The notes under the pieces were generated by a model. That model searched no databases. It had not been told where the DNA came from and saw nothing but the letters and a program-made list of their open reading frames with translations. The translations under genes and the position numbers were made by a program. A stretch of DNA of 64,000 nucleotides from Castor canadensis (lineage: Eukaryota > Chordata > Mammalia > Rodentia > Castoridae): the NCBI RefSeq assembly GCF_047511655.1, contig NC_133390.1:97223583-97287582 (forward strand), in the 5' to 3' direction. Below, one piece after another: positions 22,400 through 33,627 of the stretch. Each line of letters opens with the position of its first letter. Positions within the stretch are counted from its first letter, which is position 1.

Positions 22400-22581
22400 C
22401 AGTAGTTTCCAACCCTAGCTGCACATTCAAATCACGGGGGGAGATATTTTTTTTAAGAATTGTCCGTGCCCAGGCTCCTCTAATAATTTGATCAGAATCT
22501 CTAAGGATAGGGTCCAGACACAGCTATATTTTAAAGGCTCTCCCAGTGATTTCAATGTATAGTTAGGGCTGAGAACCACTG
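22400..22581. mobile_element. MER3-like hAT MITE
   Basis: The ends are inverted repeats: 'cagtagtttccaaccctagc' at left and 'ttagggctgagaaccactg' at right. The inner text 'ctgcacattcaaatcacg' and 'tctcccagtgatttcaatg' is typical. About 180 bp, non-coding hAT-Charlie relic. Confidence 0.85.
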
Positions 22582-23809
22582 CTTAAACTTAATACGCCTT
22601 CCTGAATGCTCACTGATTTTGTTATTATTCTTTAATCTTGAAACATTCAGGCTAGGATTATTTGTGTGAGCCACCAGTGCCTGGCTATCTTCTGCATCTG
22701 ACTTCAAGTTCATCTATGTTCAACTAAGAATCCCTCCTTGATCGAACTTTGTCAGACTCCTCTAAACTCTCTTCTTAACTAAGCCTTGGCTTTTGGACTT
22801 CCATGATATCTGCTCTGTCCAATTTTACTGGAAATTCTGCTAAGGAAGTTTATTAAGAACCCCTCCCTCAATATCTGATCATGTCCTCAATCAATATCTG
22901 ATTGGGCTGTCATCTCCATCCTTCCCCCAGGTGATGTCTGATCACCTGGCCTGCCTTTAGCAAGCCAGTTTAGCCAGTTTAGGTCAGTTTAGTCAGAATC
23001 CTTGCCCTGATGGCTCCTTAGTTATTTTCCACACAATGGCCCTCACCCTACTTCCTGGCTAAAAATTCCCACTTTTCATTATTACTTTCAGAGATGGGTT
23101 TGATATCTCTTCCCTATACCAAAACCCCACTGTGGAAGCTTCCCTCAAACATAATCTTCCTTACAAGCCTTTAACAAATGTCTATGAATACGTTTTTCTT
23201 TAACATAGTCTCAGTTTGGGTATTTACAAAGCAATCACTGTTGGTTCTGGGTCTTTTCTGGGTCATAGACTCTTTTGAGAAATTGGTTAAAGTTGGATTC
23301 TACTGCCAGAAAAAATGGCTACTTTGTAAAATTGCATAAAACTTTATAGAAAAACCCTGCAACTCTGTGATTTCTCTACATGGATTCCTTGATAAACTCT
23401 TGGTCTATGTGGACTTCCATCCTTGTTCATTATTGCCTTATAATCAAACAGCAGGTAGAGAGCTTGGCTCAGAGATTTAGTGTGTGTTCCTGGTCACATC
23501 TTTCAACCACACACAAAGAAGTGGCATCTCCATTGCTCTGGGTTTGGTTTGAAAAAGCCCCTATAGGTTAGAGTTGTAGTTGTCCTCTGGCAGGATGTGT
23601 CTTTTCCTAGGCACCCATTCTTGCCCTGTATATGTAATTAACTGTGGAACAGCTAGAAAACATTATAGGGAGTTTTCAGCAATTGCCCACTTGTTTCCAG
23701 TCTCTAAGTTTTACTTAGTTTTATTTAACTTAGTTTAACTTAAGTAAAAAGTAGCAAGGTTATTGAAAATTTTAAATGCAGATTCTCCAAAGAAAGGAAG
23801 CACCAATCC
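22582..23809. other. no gene; possible LTR relic and short tandem
   Basis: Positions 22963-22996 hold about four imperfect copies of an 8-9 bp unit ('cagtttag'). Text from about 22740 to 23230 ('ctggctaaaaattcccac', 'ataccaaaaccccactg') looks like an old LTR, but I could not fix ends. No coding frame of note. Confidence 0.35.
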
Positions 23810-24186
23810 TGTATTAACTTTTTGTTAAATACCTGAGAGAACAATTTAAAAGAGAAAAGACTTATTTTAGCTCATGGTTTCAGAGGTTTCAGCCATCATG
23901 GTGGGGTGATTGTGGCTGAGTAGAGCAGCTCACATCATGTCAGCCAGGAAGGAGGAGGGAAAGGGGGAGAGAGAAAATATGTCTATATGTCTGCACTAAT
24001 AGGTGTCCTCCTTTCTGTCTGAACCTCTAGCTTATTGGGTGTTGTTACCCACTTTCAGGGCAGGTCTTCCCCCACCCCAGTTAATCCTTTCTGGAAATGT
24101 CCTTACAGACACACCTAGTGCTCTATCGGTCCCTCACTTGATTCTCAGCCCAATCAAGTTGGCAATCAAGACTGACTGCCATGACA
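23810..24186 (-). mobile_element. LTR-like element, antisense relative of 8244-8652
   Basis: Starts TG (23810) and ends CA (24186). Its reverse complement contains 'ttgccaacttgattggg' and 'aggtgtgtctgtaaggac', matching the order of the sense copy at 8244-8652, and 'gctaaaataag' as the signal region. No coding. The frame at 24003-24227 is a shadow. Confidence 0.6.
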
Positions 24187-25234
24187 GTATACCCTCCATA
24201 GCTAGATCTGGGTTAACCACAAAGTGATGCACTCCTACTGACAGCTTACCTGTCTCACTCCATAGATGTTAATCCATTACATTGAGGATGCTCATATAGC
24301 AAGGAAGAACTCTGTGACAAAATTATTTTCCTCCTTTTACAAAGGTAATTTTTTTTTGTGCCTGGATGCTTACAGGAATCTTTCTTTTACCTTGACATTC
24401 AGACTTTCATCAGCATGTGTCCAGATGCTGATTTCTTTTCACTTATCTTTCCTTTGTGTGTAGGAAGCTATCTTGAGCTGTAGATTAAAATATAGTTTCA
24501 GCTTGCACCCATGTTCTTTGTGGTGTTACACAATGCTCCGACTTCATTTGCTCGGGCCTTTTCTTCAAACTGCATTACCCACATGAAGGGTCCTCACTGT
24601 CTGTTCCCACCACTTATCCCTTCAATTGTGTCTTTCTCTTAACTGTTTCTCTTTCTTATTGACTACGGAAAAATCCATCAAGCTTGTCGACCATATTAAT
24701 GATCCTGTTTTCTGCCTCTTCACTTCTGCTGTCCACTGCTTCTGGTCCAATACATGATCTTGTGATTGCATAACTAATTTCAAAATATTCCTACTTCAGT
24801 CATCTACTTCCCATTTTATCTCTATCTCTGCTAACTCTTTTCTCAATTCTACTGTTACTGATCAGTTTATCTTTTATCACTTGCATCAGAGTGTGCCTGT
24901 AATTAATTTTTAACTTCTTAAAAATTAAGAGCACAATACAGAAATCTTTTTCTGTTCTTAAAGTATATATGTTTCAATAGTAATGGTTTTCCACTACATT
25001 TTGCATGCTGTTTTTCCCCTTTCTACTACAAATTGTCCCTTGAACTTATACATCGTAGGATCTGCTAGTCATCCCTCAATACCCTTTTTTCCATTTCCTC
25101 ATGTCTCATTTCTGGGGAATATTTTCAAGAACCCCCTTAAATCTGAAAAGAAGGTATGTGATGATTTCCTTAATGTAGCAATGTCAGGGGGTCATGGCCA
25201 TGTGCAATCCTGGAAGACACTCCCCGTGCTACCT
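24187..25234. other. unique or very old sequence, no gene seen
   Basis: T/C-rich, possibly LINE-derived text between about 24350 and 24950 that I could not assign. The 92-codon frame at 24983-25261 has no recognisable domain. Confidence 0.35.
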
Positions 25235-25756
25235 TCCCACCCTTTTGCAGTGGAAGTATAACTTGCATATCATAAATGACATAACTTTTAAGTGCATTGC
25301 TTATTGAATTGTTAAATATGTATGTATTATGCAACCACAATACCGTCCTAGAAATAGAATTTTTCCTGCAAATCACCAAGCTCCTATCTGGCCCCTCCCT
25401 GTCAGGTCCCTTGCTGTGGTTGGACAAGATGGCTTTGGAGTTCTTGTCAAGTGTAATTGTGTTATGAGCCTGTGGCAGCCATGAAGAGCTACTGTTCAGA
25501 TCCCCTCAGGAAAGAGCCTGCCCCTGACAGTGATGTCGGTGAGTGTCTCCTAATGCAGGGCCTCGCTTCAAAAGCTGGTCACCACCACGGTTGACCACAG
25601 TGGTGGCATAGGGATGGCCATTTCTGGCCAGTGAGTGATTCCTCTACGGGTGAACACTGTACCGAACCCCCACAGGGAACTGGCCCAGGTTCTTTCTACC
25701 CATTTCCTCATCTTCCTCGCAATGTGAGGCCTGAGGCTTGCCCTGCCCACTCCTTA

Positions 25757-25905
25757 CTTCCAGTCAAGCTTGGGTGCTTGACAAGCAGGTGTTTTACCAC
25801 TTGTGATGGTTTGTGATGGGTTAGTTTTGGGACAAGGTCTTGCCAACTAATTGTCCCGGGCTGGCTTCGAACTGTGATCCTCCTGATCTCCCGGCTTAGA
25901 CACCG
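25757..25905 (-). mobile_element. 7SL + ID SINE, worn
   Basis: ID remnant 'gtgcttgacaagcaggtgtt' 'ttaccacttg' then a 7SL-like unit 'gggacaaggtcttgccaac', 'gggctggcttcgaactgtga' and 'tcctcctgatctcccgg'. It sits inside the antisense L1. Confidence 0.75.
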
Positions 25906-26524
25906 CTTCTTGAAAGACTTAACCTCCTCCTGCTCTTGTGTGGGCTTCTTTTGCTCAACCTTACGTCTATGAGGTTCATCCAGGTTTTTGCACATAACAG
26001 TACTTTGTTCCTTTTCACATGATGTGGGCATTCTAAAATGCATGTACTCGTACTGTAAGTTTTTGAATTCATAAACGAAGCTTCTGTGACACACTTGCAC
26101 ATACACTTATGCCCATTTCTGGGGGTGTGCACGTGAGAGTGGAGGTCTGGAGGACAGCTCACAGAGGTGAAGCCTTAGTGACACTGCTGAGCTCTGTCAG
26201 TTTCTTCTTCCGGTTCACATGCCTACCAGAAACTCATGAGTGTCCCAGGTGTAACACACCTCTGCCAACACTTGGAATTGTCAGCTGTCTGTCCTTTCCT
26301 GCCACTGCTAATGTTCACGTACAGACTGGTCATTCAGTTATCTACTTTTGCAAAGTGTCTGTTAAAGTCTTTTACCCGTTTTAAATTGGTTTCCAGCCAT
26401 ATTCATTTTAATTGTGGAAGTTCTTTATAGAATCTGGATATGGAGTCTTTATCAGTTACATCTATTGCAAATATTCTTTTTTCCAACTAATGGCTTGCCT
26501 TGTGATTCTCTGAGTATTGTCTTC

Positions 26525-26848
26525 TTTTTTTTCTGGTGGTACTGGCATTTGAACTCAGGGTCTCACACTTGTTAGGTAGTTGCACTATTGCTTGAACCAA
26601 CCCCTAGTCCTTTTTTCCTCAGTTATTTTTTAGATAGGGTCTCTCTTTTTTGCCTGGGTCTAGTTTCAGATCACAATTCTCCTACTTATGCCTTCCATGT
26701 AGCTGGGATTAGAGATGTGATCCACTATGCCAAGCTTGTTTGTTGAGATGGGAGTCTAGCTAATATGTTACTCATTCAGACCTCCTACTACAATTCTCCT
26801 AATCTACCTTCTGAGTAGCTGAGATTACAGGAACAAGCCACTGTGCCC
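26525..26848 (-). mobile_element. composite SINE: two 7SL-like units plus ID
   Basis: T-run, antisense ID unit ('tggtactggcatttgaac', 'cacttgttaggtagttgc'), then two 7SL-like units: 'agatagggtctctctttt' to 'gggattagagatgtgatcc', and 'gttgagatgggagtctagc' to 'acaggaacaagccactgtg'. It interrupts the L1 at 25235-27150. Same architecture, in sense, as 29537 and 33628. Confidence 0.85.
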
Positions 26849-27143
26849 CAGTTAATATTACCCTTTGATAAACAGAAATCTTTCACTTGAATTTTTTCAA
26901 ACTTTTATTTTCAGACTAGTGATTTTGGTGTCCTTTAGAAAAAATTTTGTCCTAACAAACAGCACAAAGATATCATCCTATTTTCCTCCAGAAGCCTTCT
27001 TGGTTTACTTTTCACATTGACATCTGAAGTCCATCTCAAATTAACTCTTATGTATTATGTGAGGAGGGACAATTCTGAAAAAAAATGGAGTTATCTAAAC
27101 TTCATCTTTATAGGTTTTTCATTTTTTAATTTGGTGAAGGCCT

Positions 27144-27605
27144 GTGCTGTTTAACAGTTTTGTGGTGAGCTCCTATGTAGCTTTTCTGTGCTGGTATATG
27201 CAATACCTAGATCCCAAACTGATGTCTCTGGCCAAGTGCCCATGCATAACCAAAGATGTCTGCTGTCACCAACAGCCTGCCACTTGGGCAACCACTTCAG
27301 CCTTGCCATCATGCCCAGCTCCAAAGAGACTTGTGACGATCTCCAAACCTTTGAGAAATCATCTAGCCACAGAGCTATCATTGTCATGCCCAAGTTGGTG
27401 CTTGAAATATTTGCTGCTACTTGCCAGCCTGGCTGCCTCAAATTCTCACCATGGTCAGGGCCCAGAGAGTCCAGTGGGCTCCAGGCCTCAGGCCTCAGGC
27501 CTCAGGCCTCAGGTCGAGCTGCTCCTTTGTCAGTTAGCAAACTGTCCCGGGACATCCTTCTTTAATCTGGTACCAATTGCAAAGAATTTAAAAGAAATTC
27601 TTTGA
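27144..27605 (+). other. longest open frame in the window, not called a gene
   Basis: A 153-codon frame with a second, overlapping 125-codon frame (27188-27565) in another phase. Two long overlapping phases, a low-complexity tail from the 7-mer repeat at 27482-27513, and no domain I recognise argue against coding. The GC content is higher than the surroundings. It might be a worn retrocopy of an unknown transcript. Confidence 0.25.
27482..27513. repeat. 7-mer tandem repeat, about 4.5 copies of CAGGCCT
   Basis: 'caggcctcaggcctcaggcc' and onward, perfect. The unit contains the palindrome AGGCCT. It codes for alternating Ser-Gly-Leu/Arg-Pro-Gln in the overlapping frames. Confidence 0.95.
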
Positions 27606-28616
27606 AGTTTCTGGCATTTGTATGGCTTCCTTCCTTAGCTTCCAGGACTGATTTGGGGTTTTACATATTTTAAATTTTCTGGGTCATTCTAGATGGAACT
27701 TGGAGGCTGGTGGTTCAAATATGTTTCCCCTGAAATGTAGTGAGATAGCTTTTGCTTTCAGCCTTATGAGCATTGGAGAGAGAACTCTGCAAATTCTAGT
27801 AGAAAATATTATTTATTATTAAGAGCGAACATTTTCACTAGTATCGGCAATTCAGTATTTAGTGGACATTTACTTAAAGATCTGTTTATTATATATTGTA
27901 CTCTTGTCTTTTGCAGGTAACTTTCTGAAATGTAATTAAGATCTTGCTTGTAACAAATTTTATATGTTATATTTAAGTCTTGTTATTGTGATGTGAACGT
28001 TTCTCCATGTTACTGATACTTTTTCTTTTGAATATGTATTTAAGTTCAATTTTTTAAAATCCTTGACCATGTGTATCCATATCTGTAGTGTCTGTACAGA
28101 CCAAGGGAACATTATGGAGATGCACACTAGACTGGAGGCAGGAGGAGGCGTGATTTACAACACGGGAGGAGGGGTATTCCTTTACCTCCACAAACTGTAT
28201 TACTTAAGTTATTACCAAAAATGCTTTTTAAGTAAAAATATTCTTAGATTCTTTAGTTTTTAGAATTCAATGGTTACATCATATTTTTACCTATTATAAT
28301 ATGCTATATATTTAGGTATTTTCCATTTTTCTCTTGACATAAGTATCCACTCTTAAAGTTACATATGCACACACATTTGTTTAGTATCCTCACAATTTAT
28401 TCACTGATGTAGAATTACTCTATAAGAACATCACAAGCCAAATGTTTAATAATTTTACAAAGTATTTTTCATTTCTTATTTTACCCACAGAGCATAAAAT
28501 AACCATCTGTTTAAATTACAATTAGGTTTGGAAGTTTATAATATAAAACTAACAGAGAGAGAGAAAAGGGAGAGGGGAGCAAGAGAGTGCAGAGAGATAT
28601 TAGAAAAAGGACAACA
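27606..28616. other. no gene; old LINE-like text
   Basis: Positions 27900-28060 and 28260-28440 resemble the ancient LINE-like text at 21600. Between them 28065-28200 is GC-richer ('ggaggcaggaggaggcgtga') and may be an insertion I cannot name. A GA-rich patch is at 28554-28600. Confidence 0.4.
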
Positions 28617-29326
28617 TAAGACTATCTTTATTTACAGATGAATTTGTATGTGGAAAATCCTAGAGGCTTAACAAAACAAAGGACATACTAGCACTAAAAG
28701 ACAGGAACAGAAGTATCTCAGGATATACCACCAATATACAAAAATCATTGTATTTTTGTACACTGATAATGAACAATCTGAAAATCAAATTAAGAATAAT
28801 TTGTGTTCCTGAATTAGAAAACATATTACTGTTATGATAATAATCCCCAAATTAATCTATAGGTTCAATGAAATCACTATCAAATTCTCAGCCCTCCATT
28901 TTATGCCTCCAGGAAAAACTGTGAGGTGGAACATAAGGGTACTTAAAAGACTAGAGATGAAGATTCAGAAATAAATGCTTACATTTACAGTAATTGATGA
29001 TTTGCTATTATTTTGAGATAATTCAATGAAAAAGCTTTTAAATTAATGGTTCTGAGACAACTCAAAATCCACATGCAGAAGAATGAAGTTGGCTCCCTAC
29101 CTCACACCATATGTAGAAGTTAATTAATAATGGATTAATGACCTAAATGTAAGGGTAAAATTCATAAAGCTGTTAGTAGGAACATAGGTATAAATCTTTG
29201 AGACATCAGATTAGGCAATGGTTTCTTAGATTGATATCAAAAGCATAATCTTCACATCAAAAGTAGGCAAATTGAACTTCATCAAAATTAATAGAGATGA
29301 CACTTTGAAGGATACTATCAAATGAT

Positions 29327-29425
29327 GGGCTACGGATGTAGCCCAGTGATAGAACACTTGCCTAGCATGTGTGAACCCCAGGGCTTGTTCCTTAGGGAAG
29401 GAAGAGGAGAAAGAGAAAACAGCAA
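29327..29425 (+). mobile_element. ID element inside L1
   Basis: 'gggctacggatgtagccca', 'gtgatagaacacttgcctag' and 'catgtgtgaaccccag' form a classic ID-type body with an A/G-rich tail. It is closer to standard rodent ID than to the other ID-like units here. Confidence 0.85.
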
Positions 29426-29536
29426 TCAGGATGGAAGAAAATATATGCAAATCATATATCTGATAAGACTCTAGTGTCCAGAACTCCTACAACTCAATCA
29501 TAAAAAGACAATAACTCAATTAAAAAATAAGTACAA

Positions 29537-29823
29537 GCCAGTACTGGTGGCCTACACCTTTAATCTTAACTACTTGGGAGGCTGAAATCAGGAGGATTTG
29601 CCAACCTGAGCAAAAAAGTTTGAGAGACGTCTCAACAGGAAAAGCTGGGTGTGGTGGCACCCACCAGTCATCCCAGCCACAGCAGGAAGTGTAAAATGGC
29701 AGGATAGTGCTCCAGGCCATCCTGGGCAAAAAAATGAGAACCCATCTCCAAATAACCAGCACAATAGAGGGCCAGCCTAGCAAGTGTGAAGCCCTGAATT
29801 CAAACCCCAGTACTGCCAAAACA
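29537..29823 (+). mobile_element. composite SINE: two 7SL-like units plus ID, sense
   Basis: Unit 1 is 29537-29640 ('gccagtactggtggcctaca', 'cttgggaggctgaaatcagg'). Unit 2 is about 29645-29758 ('gctgggtgtggtggcaccca', 'caggccatcctgggc'). The ID 3' half is 29765-29823 ('gccagcctagcaagtgtg', 'ttcaaaccccagtactgcc'). The ID lacks its usual left part. It is inserted in the L1 at 28617-30635. Confidence 0.9.
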
Positions 29824-30891
29824 ATGTATAAGTATAGCATCTGGATAGGTACTTCTCCAAAAAGAGAAAGAAATGGACAAGACGCTCTTCATTAGCCCTG
29901 TAGAGAAATGCAAATCAAATTCACCATGAGGTACCCTTCACACTCATGTTTGGTGACTTCTAATGGAAGAGTAAGAGGGTAACAGACTCTGGCAAGGATA
30001 TGGGGAAACTGGAACCCTCAAACACTGCTGGTGCGAAAACTACTATGGAAGACTGTTTGTGACAATTTTTTTTTTTTAATGGTTGAATGTAAAGTTAGAA
30101 TATGATGCAGCAATTCTATTCCTAGTTAAATACTGGAGAAATAGAATATATTCCCATACAGAAACTTGTGCACAAATGTTCACAGCAGCATCATTCATAA
30201 TAACCCCAGGTGGAGACGACACAAATATTCATCAACTGATGGATGAATGAACAAAAATGTTATATCCATGCATGGAATATTATTGAGTCATGAAGAGGAA
30301 TGAAGTACCAATGAATGGTATACTATGAGTGAGTCTTGAAAATGTGGTAGATGAATGAAGCCACATTCTGTATGATTCCATTTATGTAATATGTCCAGAT
30401 TCCATTATGTAATATGTTTAGTCCATGGAGTCAAAGTAGCTTAGCGATTGTGAGCCGCTGGGGATAAAGTTGCCAGGGAGTGATTGCTGAAGTGTATGGA
30501 GTTTCTTTCTGGATAATGAAAATACCTTGGAGTTAGTAGCAACGGTCACACAACTTTGTAAATATACTGAAACCACTGGATTTTATAGCTTAAAAGGGTA
30601 GGTTTTATGGGACGTGAATGTGATTGGAGCTGTAATGAAAGCAAGCATCCAGGTGTTGTGATGGGCTCTCAGGACAATCGTCTCCACAAAAAACAGTTCT
30701 TTAATAATCCATGCACTCAAATCCCAGTTTTATTTTAAAATAACATAGGAAAACACATTAAGCAATATCAACTCCTGGACCATTGTCACGTCAATGATCT
30801 TTTTCATATTTATTTTCTGTAATAGATCAAGCTCACATTTTATTTCATGTAAAGAAATGGAAAAATAAAACAAAAAATTTTTTAAATTTCA

Positions 30892-31075
30892 TTGTGACCA
30901 GATGTGGTAGTGCATACCTATAATCCCAGCTACTTGGGAGGTGGAAATAGGAGGAGCATAGTCCAAGGCCAGCTGGGGCAAAGTTAGAAAGAGAACTTAC
31001 CTGAGAAACAAACAGAAGGCAGTGGGGCTGGGGTGTGGTTTAAGCGGTAGACTGCCTGCTCAAACCCCAGTGCTG
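30892..31075 (+). mobile_element. 7SL + ID composite SINE, sense
   Basis: One 7SL-like unit ('accagatgtggtagtgcata', 'atcccagctacttgggaggt') then an ID unit shortened in the middle ('gtggtttaagcggtagactg', 'ctcaaaccccagtgctgag'). No clear A-tail. Confidence 0.85.
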
Positions 31076-32664
31076 AGAGCTTTCTCTGGGCGAAGGGGAG
31101 TTTCGAAAATGTTCTACAGACTCCACTCCACACACAGAGATGATGGATATGCTAGAAATCCCTGCCCAAAAGTTCATTTTGAAAAAAAGTTCAAGTTGAC
31201 CTACGTGTACATGTGAATTCCAAGAGTCTGCCTGTTTTTTGTGTGATTAGGGTGAGGGACAGGGGTGCTCGGTTTGAGATTCGTGCTGGGCAGTGTCACT
31301 GTTTATCCTTGGACCATGGTCTGGAAATGGGAGACTGAAGAAAAGAAAGAAAAAAAATGATGGCACTAGTATTAGTATTTCAGGTTTTATTTCAGATAAG
31401 TTTTCATAGTGCGCGTGAGCTGTTTCGGAAGAATTTTCCATTTGATACAATTTCAATTAGTGTAGGTCTTCCAGCAGTATTTGTGTTCTACCCACAGGAT
31501 CCCTGTAATATATCACAAAATTGTCCTTGGTGGCAGGACCTTGAAATGACTGGGTACTGACTCACTGTGGGGTACTATTGTTCCAGATTTCAATTCTGCA
31601 ATTATTATTGTGGAAGGAATTATTTCAGTTCTGAGAACTGGTTGTTGACACAGATTCTAGAGCGAGTCATGCCATTGTAGTGAGGACATTGGCATTTCTT
31701 TACGTGAATGGTGACTCTCATTGTGGAGATTGGAATGTGACTCAACAGGAGAGAGAGAGTAGTGAGAAGTCCCAACGTACACACACACACACTCACACAC
31801 ACACACACACACACTCAGAAGCGATTCTCATGTGTGGAACTCTACAAAAGACCTCCTTTGTTTGGAGTCTGGCCACAGCTATATAGAGCATCAGTACTTT
31901 CATCTTAGTTTTTATTTTTGAGTAGGCAATAAGTACAAAAGGAAACTGCCCCCTTCCCCCTCCTCCGGCAGCCCAGGTCTCCCCAGGAGCAGCTGGATCA
32001 CAGCTCCACATGTTCCTTCCAGAGACATTTCTTGTAGTCAGCCTCAAACCTTGACCTTTGCATCCTTAGCTTGTGTTAATGGTGCTGTGGGGAACTGAGG
32101 AGTGAGACAGGAAAGGCAAGTGTGCCCTTCCCAGCCTACCCCTCCTCAGCTTGGTGGGGTGATTGGGACAGGAAGTTGAGACTCTACCAAGCACCAGGGA
32201 AGCAGAGGATCATGGGAAGCTTGGAGAGCCATAAAAAACTACAGCAAAGGTGCAGCCTACAGTGTGCATGGACACTCATCTGACATGAGGTTCAAACTGT
32301 GTCTTCAAATGTGCTGCTGAACGGTGACCCTTGAAGGGGCCAGATAAGAGGGAAGGCTCCATCCTGCTCTTCTAAGAGTGGAGGTGAACCTCTTAGCAAC
32401 CAGATCAGATCAACAGCCCCACCCCCCAGCTCCCACACACACTGCAAGAATCATGGCCAAGCCATCAGAGCTGCAAAATTAGTTCTCCTCCAATCTCTGC
32501 CTTCTGTTGGCTCTCTCTATGCCCCCTCCTTTACTTTCACTTCCTTCTTTCTGCTGTCTCCCCTACTTGTTTATTAGGTCAATGCAAGTACTTCCTTCAT
32601 TATTGTATCATTTATCTTATTCCAAGAAGAGTAGTTTTAACAGAAAAGAGAGTTCCCGTTGGAG
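31076..32664. other. unique sequence with a CA microsatellite, no gene seen
   Basis: (CA)n at 31779-31814. GC-rich stretch at 31950-32460 without CpG enrichment. Frames at 31022-32047 are short and partly created by the CA repeat. Confidence 0.5.
31779..31814. repeat. (CA)n microsatellite
   Basis: About 17 CA units with one 'ctc' break. Dinucleotide repeat, likely polymorphic. Confidence 0.97.
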
Positions 32665-32800
32665 TCTCTAATGGTACAGTTTTGTGACTATTTAAGGCAA
32701 GTCATTTAACCTTCCCAAACCTTAATTCCCACATCTGTAAAACTGATGACTACTTGCACATTTCCCAGGCTTGCTGAGTAAAGCAGTTATAAAACACTCA
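32665..32800 (+). mobile_element. MIR fragment
   Basis: 'ggcaagtcatttaaccttcc', 'cccacatctgtaaaactgat' and 'gcttgctgagtaaagcag' follow MIR core order. Confidence 0.8.
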
Positions 32801-33154
32801 GCGATGGAAAAGCGAATGGACACAGGTTTGCTCTCCAGTCCAGAAAACTTTTTTACTGAGATAGCTGCCAATCCTGCTTTGGGTGTGATGGGTACCAAGG
32901 CAGGTCTCACTACAAGACAACTACTCCTGGGGGACACAGGCTCTTGCAGAGGTCCTGCTGGTCACACAAGGGGGACAGAGGACTAGAAGAACCTTTTTCA
33001 AACAAGCTGGGGCTTGGACAAGCAGGGCCACCTCGGGGTGGCTGCTGGCGGCAGAACCCTGACAACTGTGATTGGATCTGCTTTAAGGTGGGAACAAAGA
33101 GCCCAATGGAGTCAAATGATTTAAAACAGCCTTAGAAAACCTTACTTATAGTAA
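32801..33154. other. unique sequence, no gene seen
   Basis: Frames at 32771-33135 on plus and 32722-32937 on minus overlap the MIR and carry no domain. GC-rich locally. Confidence 0.4.
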
Positions 33155-33425
33155 CTGTGTGTAATAGTCCATTTTCTGTAGTTATAACAAAAACTAAAAC
33201 TCTTTGAGATTATCATTAATCCCTTTAGAGGGGAGGGTCCCCAATGACCTACTCACCTCCCACTGTTCTACAGGGCCCTCCTCTTAAAGATCCCTCTTCT
33301 TTTCTGCAGTACTGGGGTTTGAACTCAGGGCCTCATGCTTGCTAGGCAGACTCGAGCCATGCTCCCACTTTGGGAACCAAGCCTTCAGCACATGAACACT
33401 TGAGGGACAAAGCACATATAACTGT
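33155..33425 (-). mobile_element. MST/THE1-like LTR fragment, split by an ID SINE
   Basis: 'taatagtccattttctgtag' at left, 'cacctcccactgttctacag' before the SINE, and 'gggaaccaagccttcagcac' after it follow the antisense MaLR LTR order. Internal deletions are visible. Confidence 0.7.
33302..33362 (-). mobile_element. ID-like SINE
   Basis: 'gcagtactggggtttgaact' 'cagggcctcatgcttgc' 'taggcagactcgagcc', with the middle of the body deleted. It splits the MST-like LTR. Confidence 0.88.
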
Positions 33426-33566
33426 AGTACTGTGTAAAGCTAAAGTAAATGAAAAAGTAATCAAATCTAAAAAATTGTATACCTCAGTTTCATATATATG
33501 TTCTTAATTTTCCTATTATTCTAAATTGTGTTTATTTATGTAATCATATAAATGGGTTTAAAATTT

Positions 33567-33617
33567 TTTTTGGCAGTACTGGAATTTGAACTCAGAGCTT
33601 TGTACTTGGTAGGCATC
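33567..33617 (-). mobile_element. ID-like SINE 3' fragment
   Basis: T-run, then 'ggcagtactggaatttgaac' 'tcagagctttgtacttggta' 'ggca'. Truncated at its 5' side where the next SINE begins. Confidence 0.75.
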
Positions 33618-33627
33618 AAAAGGTCAT

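Larger units (their letters stand above)
25235..27150 (-). mobile_element. old antisense L1, interrupted by two SINEs
   Basis: Antisense L1 landmarks run in order. At 25240-25415, 'agtataacttgcatatc' (near-3' UTR type). At 26330-26525, 'gttctttatagaatctggat', 'ttgcaaatattctttttt' and 'aatggcttgccttgtgattc'. At 26870-27140, 'gttttttcattttttaattt'-like text preceded by 'ctcaaattaactcttatgta' (ORF2). Interruptions are at about 25757-25905 and 26525-26848. Open frames here are debris. Confidence 0.7.
28617..30635 (+). mobile_element. old L1, 3' part of ORF2 to 3' end
   Basis: About 2 kb of sense L1 in order: 'gactatctttatttacagat', 'acactgataatgaacaatct', 'gaatgaagttggctccctac', 'aattgaacttcatcaaaa', 'agaaatgcaaatcaaatt', 'ggatatggggaaactggaac', 'gcagcaattctattcctag' and 'catcaactgatggatgaatg'. 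It ends with the 3' UTR 'aaccactggattttata'. Two SINEs interrupt it. Frameshifts and stops make it non-functional. A direct 24-bp duplication ('ttatgtaatatgt' twice) lies at 30380-30420. Confidence 0.9.

Noticed and set aside
25708-26162. Minus-strand frames of 132 and 88 codons
   Set aside because: They cross a SINE and an antisense L1; two overlapping phases; no domain.
30380-30420. Tandem duplication 'ttatgtaatatgt'
   Set aside because: Small slippage duplication inside L1 debris, of little interest.
31620-31886. Frames with Thr-His or Cys-Val runs
   Set aside because: Artefacts of the (CA)n microsatellite at 31779-31814.
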